From: Tomocerus qinae
Taxonomy: Eukaryota > Arthropoda > Collembola > Entomobryomorpha > Tomoceridae
DNA: 64,000 nt
Reading direction: 5' to 3'
Assembly (NCBI GenBank): GCA_020055645.1
Contig: JAECZT010000012.1
Coordinates: forward strand, 186,001-250,000
Within the stretch, counting starts at the first letter, position 1; every line of letters begins with the position of its first letter. The notes beneath the pieces were generated by a model that did no database searches, had not been told where the DNA came from, and was given only the letters and a program-made list of their open reading frames with translations. The position numbers were made by a program, and so were the translations under genes. This document shows, piece by piece, positions 32,777-44,653 of this stretch.

Positions 32777-35385
32777 TTATAACAAGCTTTGAGCAAACTG
32801 CTTCTTTTTAAAATTTATGTTTGCAAAACGTGGCTTCTTAAGATTTAAACGCTTGACACGTATTTTAATACGTAGTTTGACAAATTCTTTAACTATATTT
32901 AAGATTAAATTTTTATCGTTTTGGATCATTCTATCAACTAATTTGCTGGTTAGGTTACACGTGTCTCCAAGTTCTTTCACCAATGAATCAAACATATCAT
33001 TGCAGATGCGAACATTGGAAAGAATTTCGTCGTTTGGGACAAGAAGACCTCTCGATAAAAGGTGGATCCAACTTGAGTTTGTTCCTGACGATTTTAATTG
33101 CAAGTAATGCTCAGTTGGCTTACCATAATTACCCAAATTCTTTCTTTTTAAACTCCATGCCAAATACCCCGCTATGTAAGGGATACTATCTTCTTCATTT
33201 GACTTGTCACTTGCGGTTTTCTCATTTAACTTTTTCACAGCTCTTTTCTTTGATTGGACATAATAAGTTTCCAGAGGTTTTGCTGGTAGTGGTGGCAAAA
33301 TTTTGTTTTTGTCTATTAAGGATGAACTAATGTAACTAGTTCCATCTTCTTCAAGAGTATTTGTTCCGTGAGAGCTTCTGATTTGTGACCCTAATAATAT
33401 CATTCTCATACGGTATCTAAATTCTGGAGGGGATGGGTTATTGTTAGCACCAAATGCTCGAATACGAGCGAAGAAGCTTTCAAGCACGTCGTGATTGAGA
33501 CGATGAGTCAAAGTAAGTTTGTTTGTAGTCGCTTTGCATTCTTTCATTAAGTTTGATCAGTGCTTTAAAGGAATCCAACTTGACAAGGAAGCAAATTCTT
33601 GTGTTGTAACATATAGAACGCTTCTGGACCCGTAACTAACTTCGGTTTTGCCAAAAATCGCATGCTTGATATCAGCTTCTCAAGTTCAGCTAAGGCAGAC
33701 ATTTGAGTTTTCTCTTTAAGACCGAACCCAGATTTCAGTGAATTTTTACTAGGAATTGGTATTCGAGAATTAAAAATGTCGAATCCATCATTTATAACTT
33801 GAAAAAAACTTGCTATTGAGGGTTGGTCGTGGTATACTTTCTTAGCCAAAGCTGCTAAATGGCCTGAAAAAAGTTGTACTGCGAAAAGAACCCTCATTCG
33901 CTCAGCTCCTTTAACATCAATGTGATATTGAGTAAAATTTGGGCATAGTTTAATTTCTCCACAATCATAAGCTAGTAATCCCTCCAATGTTCTACGATTA
34001 ATTATTGTCCCGTCTGCCAATTGTACTCCATCATCAACTAGGTGGTTTCGCAACAATTTTATGAGATGGGGAGTACACGCAAAAACAAATATTTCCTGAG
34101 TATCATCAGATGGATGGGCAAAGCCAACATTTTCTCCAGATATGCCTAATTCTTTTCTCAATGCCCTGTTTTCTCCACCTAAATCACAGACAATTGAAAC
34201 GACTTGATAGTTGGCTTCTGATACTTTCTAAATAACATCCATCAGTTCGGGTTTTGTCATAGCTGTGTCAAATTTAAAATATATTGGTTGCTTCCATGGA
34301 TCATAGAGCCCCCGAATCATAACAACCTGTGCCTTAGAATGAGACACTATACAATCGAACGTTTTGTCTTGGACATAATTTGAATTAATGCTTATTTCGT
34401 CAAACGACAGAACGCATAGTCTCTTTACGACTACTAATTCTGATCCTAGTTCTGCCATGATACTCAGTATATCATATTGGATTCCTGGAGAACATTTAAA
34501 AAGATGAATCCATAGTCTTAAAGTTCGTGGACAAGGTAGCGGTATTTGCCACTTTTTGCCACGTATAGTTTCATAAGCTTTAAGTGAAATGCTTCTAACA
34601 GCTAGGGCTTTTATTATATCTTTGTTACTCCAGTTTACTCTTTTCTGTCCCTGAATGACTTTCTTTTGTGCCTTGCTGAAAATACTCTTACTGGAATGAC
34701 GACAATGGACTTTTGCGGATTTTTTGAGATTTGCAATTTTTTTCCTCAAATAAATTATAATCTTAGACTGCTTGCTTATCTTTCCCTTTTGCATATCGAT
34801 TTTCAATTGCAATTCCTCCAATTTTCGGTTCAAGTCTTCTTCCGTAGGTTTATTAAGTTGGTCCTCGTCCACTGTTGATAACATCATATTTTTAAAATAA
34901 TAAAACGTAAATTTTTATTATTATTGTTATGCTACAACTGCTAACTAACATTCGTGTTCAGGTAGGGCTTCCATTAGTAATTCCTCGACTAGACGCTTTC
35001 GATTTCTAATGCTAAGACGTTCATTTCTTGCACTAACAGCATTATCCTCGGTAATCTGCGTCAGGGGTTCTTCTGTAGAGTGTACCACTAAAGCATTCCG
35101 ATCCATAAAAACATTAGGAACTGCATCGGGTAGCAATTTTTTCTGTTGAGGAAGTCCCAACAACTCCCTTTTCAAATCTCTTGCGTAATCCACCAGTTGA
35201 AAATGTGTGGAGCAGACATACGCATTTTTTGCTATAAAAGATTTCTCTGGCCGCCTACATTTTGTTCTCCAAACCTGCACGAGGGCTGGTTTAGACGGAA
35301 ATCTATGAAATGTTAGTTCTGGATTTTTCTTTTTATTAGCTTTGCAGCCATAAACTGCACAGACAGTTGGCATTCTGCTCTTCAC
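32777..35385 (-). pseudogene. THAP-domain P-element/THAP9-type transposase, broken
   Basis: The first part (35385-34945) is a THAP zinc finger: CAVYGCKANKK, W, FHRFP, and CSTHF, with the C2CH ligands and a terminal P. A short intron is plausible (GTTAGT near 34956 to ATCAACAG near 34871). The next part (34887-33565) has a coiled coil (LEELQLKIDMQKGKISKQ), then an RNase H-like region with SFDEIS and VCDLGGENR supplying acidic residues. The last part (33547-32777) carries the P-element C-terminal motif NHDVLESFFARIRA. A TAG stop at 34228-34230 and frame changes around 33540-33580 make it inactive. THAP9 and Drosophila P transposase are the nearest known proteins. Confidence 0.82.
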
Positions 35386-36807
35386 TTTGGAAAATTTTAC
35401 AATTTTCTTTGCGAAATTTAGGTTTTCCTGTCTGCCTGTCTGTGCTGAATTTGAAAAGTACTGCAGATGACGTCACAATTATATTTTCTAATTTTTTGAC
35501 TTTTACTATGGGGATCTGCCGCCGGTTGGTTCGAACTGTTCGAAGGTTAATTCAGTAACATGTAGCTTATGCTTGTATTATTCATAGAGTCAAGTACGCA
35601 ATGTAGTTAGTATGGCTTAGGATGGTGATAATAAAATTACATGCTAAAGTGTATAATATCTCAGAAGTCAAATGTTGCAATAAATATTGTCCCTTGGAAT
35701 GCTTTTTGAAAATCATTTAAAATTTTGAAATGAAATGCTACGTTCTGATTGGTCAATAAAAAATTTCATCCATCAATGAGAAGCGATTTTCATGTCACCC
35801 TGGATTTGAAAATAGTCCCCATGGGATCACAGGATCAGTAAATGAAGGTGAAAATCGTCACTCTTAGATCATTGAAATATTTCAATACTGTTGAAATAAT
35901 CTATTCAGACGCATAAAACAGACTTCTTTTGTTCTCATCCGGCCACGGGATTGGTTAACATTTTTCAAAATTCGACATTTTATTGGTTATTTTCATGGCG
36001 AAAATTCTATAGGTGACAACTATTTTTTGGAAAGGGATGCATTTCACAATTTATTGTTGCATTCAGCAGACAATGAAGTATTTTGTAAACTAAATCACAC
36101 TTTGCTTTTTATTATATTATTGTAATCAAAGTTCATTTGACAGTTGATTACTATTTACGAATGAGTTATTTCTATGATTCTGTAACTTATTTATCACTAA
36201 TTCACTAAAACTAAGATGACTTCTTATCAAGTATTATATTATCATGGTTTAGAAAAGTTCATCTTTTCTGTATACGAATGCTATTTTTGTCTGTCTGTCC
36301 GTCCGGAAAGCGCTGTGTACAATAAATATCGAACGGTTTGAACTAGAATGTTCAAATTGTTTAATTTTAAGGTAAAAAGGAAGGCCAAGCTAGTAAAATA
36401 GCGCAACTCTCAATTGGACAATTCTGCAGTCCCATTGTTCATCGAGTTTGATGCTGCAGCTTGCACAAATGCAACTGTATGTTATTAACCTGATTTATTT
36501 CAAAGTATAATAGTTATATGTACAAAATATAATACTTGAAAAGGCTGAGAACTTGGCCTGCAGTTTTGTTCCCATGTTATACGTTTTTGATAACTGACAC
36601 AATAACTTCTCAGCTTGTTGGAGCCCTTCTATTTTTGATAGAATTAATAATACAACAATGTAAACCATGTATGCAAAATGAAAATATGTCAGTGAAGTTC
36701 ATATTTTAAATTTTTCACCCACTTTCCACATGCCTGACACTTATTTAGTATATTAACTTGTCAGCTTTTATTCCAGCTATTGCCCGACTTTGGAGCACGA
36801 GTATAAC

Positions 36808-39538
36808 GGCTGAATTTAGGCAGCGGTACCTCGTTGCCGGTGTTGCCGGTGTTGCCGGTACACATTGTTGCCAAATAACTTTCTTAACGGCGACACCGGC
36901 AACACCGGCGACACCGGCAACACCGGCAACAACGGCGACACATTCCACATGCCCATCTGATTGCCTTTATCACTTATAGTTTAATATATAATTGAACAAG
37001 CGGTCCATATATTCCGGATATAACAAACATGAAACATAACATAAATGAAATAAACAAATTCGACAGTTATCATTATGAGTAAAAAATTATTATGTTATGT
37101 TCGTTATATTCAAATCTGATAGAATGTCAATTTTCCCCAGATCCCTCCTTATTTGTTTAATTCATTTAGGTTAGGTTTATTATATCCGCATTATATGGAC
37201 GGCTAGATCTATATTAATTTATTACGAGCCCGTTCTCGACCCGTGACTTCGTCACTGTAGCAATTGTTCGAAAATCTTTATTCACAAAAATAGAAAATAA
37301 GATTAAAGTTAACAGGAAACCAAAAAATTAATATTATCCATTTACTTCTAACCAACATATCCACCTAACCAATTATAAATATCTTTGATGTAGTCTCCTA
37401 CTTCCCAACCTATCCGCCACCCCAACAAAATAGTTTTTATAAGCTCCACTTAATCTCCACCTTCCAACGCATTGACTTCCTTAACAAAAAGTAATTTCTA
37501 TTTACTAAATGATGTCTCCACTTCCTCACACAATGCCCTCCCCCAGACCAAAGTTCTGTGTATGCTCCATTTCCTACTAAGTTTTCCAATCTACAAAATA
37601 CTTGTTATGAGCTCCATGCTATCTCCTCATCCATTTACCAAAGCTACTGCCAGCTACCAATGAATCAGTTTCATGTATGCCCCAACTTACACCCAATTGT
37701 CACAAAGGAAATAAGCATTGTTCGACTAAATGAATAAGCAATTGTTTTACAACAAAACATAAGTTTCATTTAGCCTTCAATTTTCACCAATTTTTCCCCA
37801 TTAAAATATCTCTGCTTCACTATTCATTCCACTTCTACTAAACAAAAAAACAATTTTACTTAGGCCCAAATCTTAAAGTCACATTTCTTTTCCCTAAACA
37901 AAAATATTATCAAATTCAGGTTAATGTCTCCACATTAACATAAACACATTCCTTTCCATGACCAAAATATATTTTTATTAGCTCCAAACCCTTGCCACTT
38001 CTCTAAACAAAAAATATAAAATTCACGTAGTTCCATTTCCCACCCAAATCCCTCCCACAACCCAAAAATATGTTTATTAGCTCCACGTAGTCTCCACTTC
38101 TCCACCCATTCTCCTCCCACAAAGCAAAAAAAGTTTTTTATTATCTCCACGTAGTCTCCACTTCCCCACCCATCCCCCTCCCATAAAGGAAAAATAGGTT
38201 TCCACTTCCCCACCCATCCCCCTCCCACAAAGCAAAGAAAGTTTTTTTATTAGCTCCACGTAGTCTCCACTTCAACCAGCCATCCCCCTCCCACAAAGCA
38301 AAAAAAGTTTTTTATTAGCTCCACGTAGTCTCCACTTCCCCACCCATCCTCCTCTTACAAAGCAAAAAAAGTTTTTTATTAGCTCCACGTAGTCTCCACT
38401 TCCCCACCCATCCCCCTCCCATAAAGGAAAAATAGGTTTCCACTTCCCCACCCATCCCCCTTCCACAAAGCAAAGAAAGTTTTTTTATTAGCTCCACGTA
38501 GTCTCCACTTCAACCAGCCATCCCCCTCCCACAAAGCAAAAAAAGTTTTTTATTAGCTCCACGTAGTCTCCACTTCCCCACCCATCCTCCTCTTACAAAG
38601 CAAAAAAAGTTTTTTTATTAGCTCCACATAGTCTCCACTTCCCCACCCATCCCCCTCCCACAAAGCAAAAAAGTTTTTTATTAGCTCCACGTAGTCTCCA
38701 CTTCCCCACCCATTCTCCTCCCACAAAGCAAAAAAAGTTTTTTATTAGCTCCACGTAGTCTCCACTTCCCCACCCACCCCCTCCCACAAAGCAAAAAGTT
38801 TTTTATTAGCTCCACGTAGTCTCCACTTCCCCACCCACCCCCTCCCACAAAGCAAAAAAAGTTTTTTTTTAGCTCCAAGTAGTCTCTACTTCCCCACCCA
38901 TCCTCCTCCCACAATGGAAAAAAGTTTTTTATTAGCTCCACGTAATCTTCACTTCCCCACCCATAACCCGCCCCATAACAAAAATAATTTTTTCATCAAC
39001 CCAGTTGTACAACATTTGCGTAATTTAATATATAGAGCTTACACCTCTAACTGAGGCCTTAAGTGTACATTTCTCATGTTGTAGGGCAATATGAGATATG
39101 ATACAGCTGCCATCTCTTGTTCTCTTCTGTTATTTACTCGCTCGGCTCGGTGTATTCACTGCATTGCTTTTCTTCCAATCCCAATAGCCTGCATCTCCCA
39201 ACCAACAACCTTCCTTACTACGCACACATTGCCTGCTATAATATCATCAGCCCTCTCCTCCTCCAACTCGCGCATGATCAGAAGGCAAAAGGCTTCCGCA
39301 AAACCCTAATTTAACAATGTAGATATATTATACTACATAATATAAGTCATAAAGGCAATCAGATGGGTATGTGGAATGTGTTGCCGGTGTCGCCGTTGTT
39401 GCCGGTGTTGCCGGTGTCGCCGGTGTCGCCGGTGTTGCCGGTGTCGCCGTTAAGAAAGTTATTTGGCAACAATGTGTACCGGCAACACCGGCAACAACGG
39501 CAACACCGGCAACGAGGTACCGCTGCCTAAATTCAGCC
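36808..39538. mobile_element. Type C element, copy C2 (inverted relative to C1)
   Basis: 2731 bp, with the same terminal repeats and a perfect 9-bp TSD GAGTATAAC (36799-36807, 39539-39547). Collinear with C1 in reverse, but has fewer minisatellite units (about 15 against 24) and lacks the 238-bp hAT-like insert. Confidence 0.9.
38045..38985. repeat. Minisatellite of about 62-64 bp inside C2
   Basis: The complement of the C1 array (CTCCACGTAGTCTCCACTTC, CCCACCCATCC.CCTCCCAC), about 15 units. Long minus-strand ORFs through it are artefacts of the repeat. Confidence 0.92.
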
Positions 39539-40202
39539 GAGTATAACCGCCGTTATATCAATTTTGGGTATTTTTAATTTTTGAACCCCTCCCACAGTCA
39601 GAGGGTGTGACCAATCTTGTCGTATTTACGAGCTTGGCCTTCCTTTTTACCTTAAAATTAAACAATTTGAACATTCTAGTTCAAACCGTTCGATATTTAT
39701 TGTACACAGGGCTTTCCGGACGGACAGACAGACAAAAATAGCATTCGTATACAGAAAAGATGAACTTTTCTAAACCATGATAATATAAAACTTGATAAGA
39801 AGTCATCTTAGTTTTAGTGAATTAGTGATAAATAAGTTACAGAATCATAGAAATAACTCATTCGTAAATAGTAATCAACTGTCAAATGAACTTTGATTAC
39901 AATAATATAATAAAAAGCAAAGTGTGATTTAGTTTACAAAATACTTCATTGTCTGCTCAATGCAACAATAAATTGTAAAATGCATCCCTTTCCAAAAAAT
40001 AGTTGTCACCTATAGAAATTTCGCCATGGAAATAACCAATAAAATGTCGAATTTTGAAAAATGTTAACCAATCCCGTGGCCGGATGAGAACAAAAGAAGT
40101 CTGTTTTATGCGTCTGAATAGATTTTTTCAACAGTAACTTGGAAAGTGAAGAACTTCATTTTAGCGTCAAAATAACTTCGTAATATCTTATCAATCACTT
40201 AA

Positions 40203-40608
40203 GAGCCCAGTTCCTTTAAATTTGGAAAGCTCTGATGACTATCAAAGTACATGTAAAAATTGTTTTACAACTCTTGGAATTCTGTCTAAAGTTCTTACCC
40301 GATTTTCTTGTGTGGCACATTTTTGGAATCCTGAATATATTGTCAACCACCCCATTGTACAAAATATACGATATATTTACTCATTAATACATCTTATTAC
40401 GATTATAATTTTGTAAACGACAAAATCTGCTAGAAATTTTAATATCGTATATTTTGTACAATGGGGTGGTCGACAATATATTCAGTATTCCAAAAATGTA
40501 CCACACAAGAAAATCGGGTAAGAACTTTAGACAGAATTCCAAGAGTTGTAAAGCAATTTTTACATGTATTTTATTAGTCATCAGAGATTTCCTAAAGGAA
40601 CTGGACTC
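40203..40608. mobile_element. 406-bp TTAA-flanked hairpin element
   Basis: Arms of about 180 bp; ends GAGCCCAGTTCC / GGAACTGGACTC; flanked by TTAA (40199-40202, 40609-40612). TTAA targets are typical of piggyBac and Kolobok. Non-coding. Confidence 0.78.
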
Positions 40609-40883
40609 TTAACTTACTTTCTTTATGATGATTGCATTCTGTGTTCTGTCTCACTCCCTTCCTCCTCCTCGTGGCCTGTTAATGAATGGGAATATAAAAA
40701 ATGTGAATTGGATTGGAATTTGGAATACAAATTGGCGAATTTGCTCTGGCTCGCATGTTCAGAATTTACCTACTATTCCGCACAGAATTTGTACCCAAGA
40801 GTTTTTGCCACTCTACGAATCAATTTTTAGTTCCGCGTTTGTAGACTCGGTCTGGAGTCTTGAAAACATTATTGCAGGGTAAA

Positions 40884-41598
40884 TCCAGCTAGCCGAATCC
40901 GAAGGTCCAGGTAGCCGAAGCCGAAGGTCCAGGTAGCCGAAGCCGAAGGTTGTCACCCGAAGCCGAAGGTCCAGGTAGCCGAAGCCGAAGGTCCAGGTAG
41001 CCGAAGCCGAAGGTTGTCACCCGAAGCCGAAGGTCCAGGTAGCCGAAGCCGAAGGTTGACACCCGAAGCTGAAGGTCCAGCTAGCCGAATCCGAAGGTCC
41101 AGGTAGCCGAAGCTGAAGGTCCAGCTAGCCGAATCCGAAGGTCCAGGTAGCCGAAGCCGAAGGTACCAGCTAGCCGAAGCCGAAGAATGTACCAGGTAGC
41201 CGAAGTTCCGAAGGTCCAGCTAGCCGAAATCAGAAGGTCCAGCTAGCCGAAGCCGAAGTACCAGCTAGCCGACTCGAAGGTCCAGCTACCCGAAATCAGA
41301 AGATCCAGCTAGCCGAAGCCGAAGGTCCCGCTACCCGAAGACGAAGGTCCAGCTACCCGAAGCCGAAGGTCCCGCTACCTGAAGCGGAAGGTCCAGCTAC
41401 CCGAAGCCGAAGGTCCAGCTACCCGAAGCCGAAGGTCCAGCTACCCGAAGCCGAAGGTCCAGCTACCCGAAGCCGAAGGTCCAGCTATTCGAAGCCGAAG
41501 GTCCAGCTACCCGAAGCCGAAGGTCCAACTACCCGAAGCGGAAGTACCAGCTACCCGAAGCCGAAGGTCCAGGTAGCCGAATTACCAGCTACCCAAAG
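40884..41598. repeat. GC-rich 22-bp tandem array, orientation 1
   Basis: Unit AGCCGAAGCCGAAGGTCCAG+GT with GTTGTCACCC and ATCAGAAG variants, over 30 copies. Markedly GC-richer than its surroundings. Confidence 0.92.
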
Positions 41599-42186
41599 GA
41601 TACATAAAGCTAAACTGCATCAAGTACTTAATCTATTACGTACCAAACTACTATGTATTCATTTTTAGCTCAGCTGAGTACGGCGACTAGGCTTTATTTG
41701 ATTCGCCCTTTCAATAGTCATAAAATAAACTGCAGAAACATAATTTCAAACTCAATTTAAATAATCTGTACATAATTTATATTTGAAAATTTGAAACACC
41801 CTTTAATTGGGGTTTAAAGTTACCAATTTTGCAGTCATTAAATCCCCAAAACTATATTGGAAATTGTACAACGTAATTATTGACTGTTCCAGATTATTGA
41901 ATTTCAAATTTTTAAAAGGTGTAAATTTTAAAAATCAGTTTTCTTAAAATCAATGCAGATTGGGCCACAAGTTTCGGTTATCTAAGATTATTGCCTACAA
42001 CTTTATAGTTTAAAGTTTTTGTAGGATACTCAGCGTTGAGTAACAATAGTGATTTAAACATTTCCAAAAAACTTCTTTTTAAATCTATTATTACCCAGGG
42101 TTGCATTTTTACTAAGATTCAATATGCTCTAATAGGGATTCAACATATTCTAATAAGGAATGGACATAGATACAAACAGATTGACT
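41599..42186. other. AT-rich spacer between two inverted arrays
   Basis: About 590 bp of AT-rich sequence with no repeat or protein motif. It would be the loop if the flanking arrays paired. Confidence 0.5.
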
Positions 42187-42937
42187 AGCTTGACCTTTTG
42201 ATTTTAGCTAGCTTGACCTTCTGATTTCGGCTAGCTTGACCTTCTGATTTCGGCTGGCTGGTACCTTCGGTTTCGGCTAGCTGGTACCTTCGGCTTCGGC
42301 TAGCTGGACCTTCGGCTTCGGCTACCTGGATCTTCGGGTTCGGTTAGCTGGTACTTCGGCTTCGGCTAGCTGGACCTTCGGCTTCGGCTACCTGCATCTT
42401 CGGGTTCGGTTAGCTGGTACTTCGGCTTCGGTTAGCTGGTACTTCGGCTTCGGGTAGCAGGACCTTCGGCTTCGGGTAGCTGGACCTTCGGCTTCGGGTA
42501 GCGGGACCTTCGGTTCGGGCACATTCACTTATCCCTTCGGCTTCGGGGGACCTTCGGCTTCGGCTACCTGCATCTTCGGGTTCGGTTAGCTGGTACTTCG
42601 GCTTCGGTTAGCTGGTACTTCGGCTTCGGGTAGCAGGACCTTCGGCTTCGGGTAGCTGGACCTTCGGCTTCGGGTAGCGGGACCTTCGGTTCGGGCACAT
42701 TCACTTATCCCTTCGGCTTCGGGGGACCTTCGGCTTCGGGTAGCGGTACGTTCGAGTCGGCTAGCTGGTACTTCGGCTAGCTGGACCTTCTAATTTCGGC
42801 TAACTGGACCTTCGGAACTTCAGCTAGCTGGTACCTTCGGCTACCTGGACCTTCGGATTCGGCTAGCTGGACCTTCGGCTTCGGTTACCTGGACCTTCGG
42901 CTTCGGGTGTCATCCTTCGGTTTCGGCTAGCTGAATG
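42187..42937. repeat. GC-rich 22-bp tandem array, orientation 2 (inverted)
   Basis: Unit is the complement of the 40884-41598 array (ACCTTCGGCTTCGGCTAGCT+GG). Includes a duplicated block of about 140 bp with CGGGCACATTCACTTATCCC (42505-42540 and 42685-42720). Confidence 0.92.
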
Positions 42938-43313
42938 TACCCCATTATTGCACGGAGTTCAAAGTGAATCACATGTTCAGTCGGATCGGATTCAGATGCT
43001 AAAGATCAATTAATATTATAAACAATTAAACAATTCGATCCTGAAAAAGCATTCCAGCTTTTTTGTAATTCCTCTAATGAGAATATTCACCGTTTGCTAT
43101 ATTTCCAACACGAGTGATTTAAGGACATTCAACATTGTAACATTTGTAACCTATTTCTTGCTCATTTTAACATTTAAACATGTTTACTGGGTTTCGTTGT
43201 TTCAGAAATTCTCTAATTGGACTAAATCTATTTTATATTGTAAGTTAATAATTTACTTATTTTTATGTCGTTTAACATTTTCTGTCGACCTACTGTCTGT
43301 AATATAAAGCTTG
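42938..43313. other. No gene seen
   Basis: AT-rich sequence with short chance ORFs lacking any recognisable motif. Confidence 0.4.
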
Positions 43314-43349
43314 GGCTGGATTTAGGCAGCGGGATCTCGTTGCCTCAAT

Positions 43350-43585
43350 GGTTGAGTTTCTTATTATAAGTCTCAACTCTGGTGGATTGGCGACCTCACT
43401 AAGGAATAATCATCGCTTTTGCGCTCGTTATGGTTATCGTTATGGTTATCGTCACTGCACTGAAAGTAACGTGCATGTACAGTCAAATGCAGTGGTGGGA
43501 CATCTATTGAGCACAATAACGATGAATTATTCCTTAGTAAGGTCGCCCATCCACCAGAGACTTATTTATAATAAGAAACTCAACC
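43350..43585. mobile_element. Hairpin MITE within the B element
   Basis: Ends GGTTGAGTTTCTTATTATAA and its near-inverse, with ACTCTGGTGGATTGGCGACC and the inverse further in. It interrupts the B sequence TTGCCTCAATTGCCCCCG. Confidence 0.7.
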
Positions 43586-43775
43586 ATTGCCCCCGTTTCC
43601 CCTGTTGCCCCTAGTTTAGCCACTTAACCTATTACTTTAATATATTGTCCCCGTTGCCTCCCCTCGCTATTTGTGCCTCTTTTTTTACCTAACCTAACAA
43701 AAAATAATCCATTTTATTGTTAAAGCCTAACAAGCAAGTAATATGCTTATTTTTAATTAGGTTAGGTCAAAAAAG

Positions 43776-44653
43776 GGCTGGATTTAGGCAGCGGTACTTT
43801 GTTGCCACTGTCCCCGCTGTTGCCGCTAGGGGGTATGGGGGGGTCAGCGGCAACAGCATAAAAGCGGAAACGGTGGCAACAGCGGCAACAGTGGTGACAC
43901 AAAAACCACAGGTGGCAACAGCGGCGACACGCAAAATTCACTAGCGGCGACACGCAAAATTCACTAGCGGCGACACAGTTAAAGCCACTAGTGGCAACAG
44001 AGACACATTAATCTGATCTCCTCTGTTGCCGCTAAACGTAATATAAGCCAGTGCACTGCTGCTTTGAGCTCAATGCCCAACAGCGGCAACAGAGGATATC
44101 AGATTAATGTGTCGGCTGAATTTAAATAGGCACCGGGATCTCGTTGCCTCAATTGCCCCTGTTACCCCATGCTTAGCCACTTTACCTATTACTTTAATAT
44201 GTTGCCTCCCGTCACTATTTTTTGACCTAACCTAATAAAAAATAAACTGTTTTATTGTTAATGCATAACAAAAATGTAGCATGTTTATTTTTAATTATAT
44301 ATAGTAATTAGGTTAGATCAAAAAATATGTAAAAATAGTGACGGGAGGCAAATGGAAAAGACGATAGGTTAATTGGCTTAACTTGGGGCAACGGGGGCAA
44401 TTGAAGCAACCGGATCCCGCGGCCTAAATTCAGCCAATGTGTCTCTGTTGCCGCTGGTCAGTGTTGCCGCTAGTGGTTTTAGCTGTGTTTCCGCTAATGG
44501 ATTTTGCGTGTCGCCGCTGTTGCCGCTAGTGGTTGTACCGTGTCGCCACTGTTGCCACTGTCTCCGCTATTATGTTGTTACGCTAACCCCCCAAACCTCC
44601 CAGGGGCGACAGCGGGGACAGTGGCAACTAAGTACCGCTGTCTAAATTCAGCC
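43776..44653. mobile_element. Composite A3 (A carrying B3)
   Basis: Family terminal repeats (GGCTGGATTTAGGCAGCGG at left) and the perfect TSD CAAAAAAG (43768-43775, 44654-44661). Same layout as A2: type B is inserted at AATGTGTC. Confidence 0.88.
44114..44435. mobile_element. Type B element B3 inside A3
   Basis: TSD AATGTGTC (44106-44113, 44436-44443). Left end GGCTGAATTTAAATAGGCACC has a small insertion; right end GCGGCCTAAATTCAGCC. Confidence 0.85.

Larger units (their letters stand above)
31266..35848 (-). mobile_element. P-element-like transposon (THAP transposase), decayed
   Basis: The right terminal region (35560-35848) ends CTATTTTCAAATCC..CCATGGGATCACAGG read inward-out. Its inverse occurs at the left (31266-31340 and 31612-31720), with AGAACACAACATTTCATTTT and ATTATCACCATCCTAAGC blocks. 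The left tip is missing. The broken THAP transposase gene lies between. Similar ends occur around 60228-60670 and 62893-63549. Confidence 0.65.
35888..40134. mobile_element. Foldback element Q, TA-flanked, CTG...CAG ends, containing C2
   Basis: Arms of about 520 bp (35888-36410, 39625-40134) start CTGTTGAAATAATCTATTCA and end TTTTTTCAACAG, with TA outside each. Arms include GGCCACGGGATTGGTTAAC and TGTCTGTCTGTCCGTCCGGA. The loop carries element C2 (36808-39538). No coding capacity. It begins 40 bp from the P-like element end. Confidence 0.78.

Noticed and set aside
40564..40882. ORFs of 85-88 residues between the TTAA hairpin and the 22-bp array
   Set aside because: Two overlapping frames, no conserved motif, no splice context.
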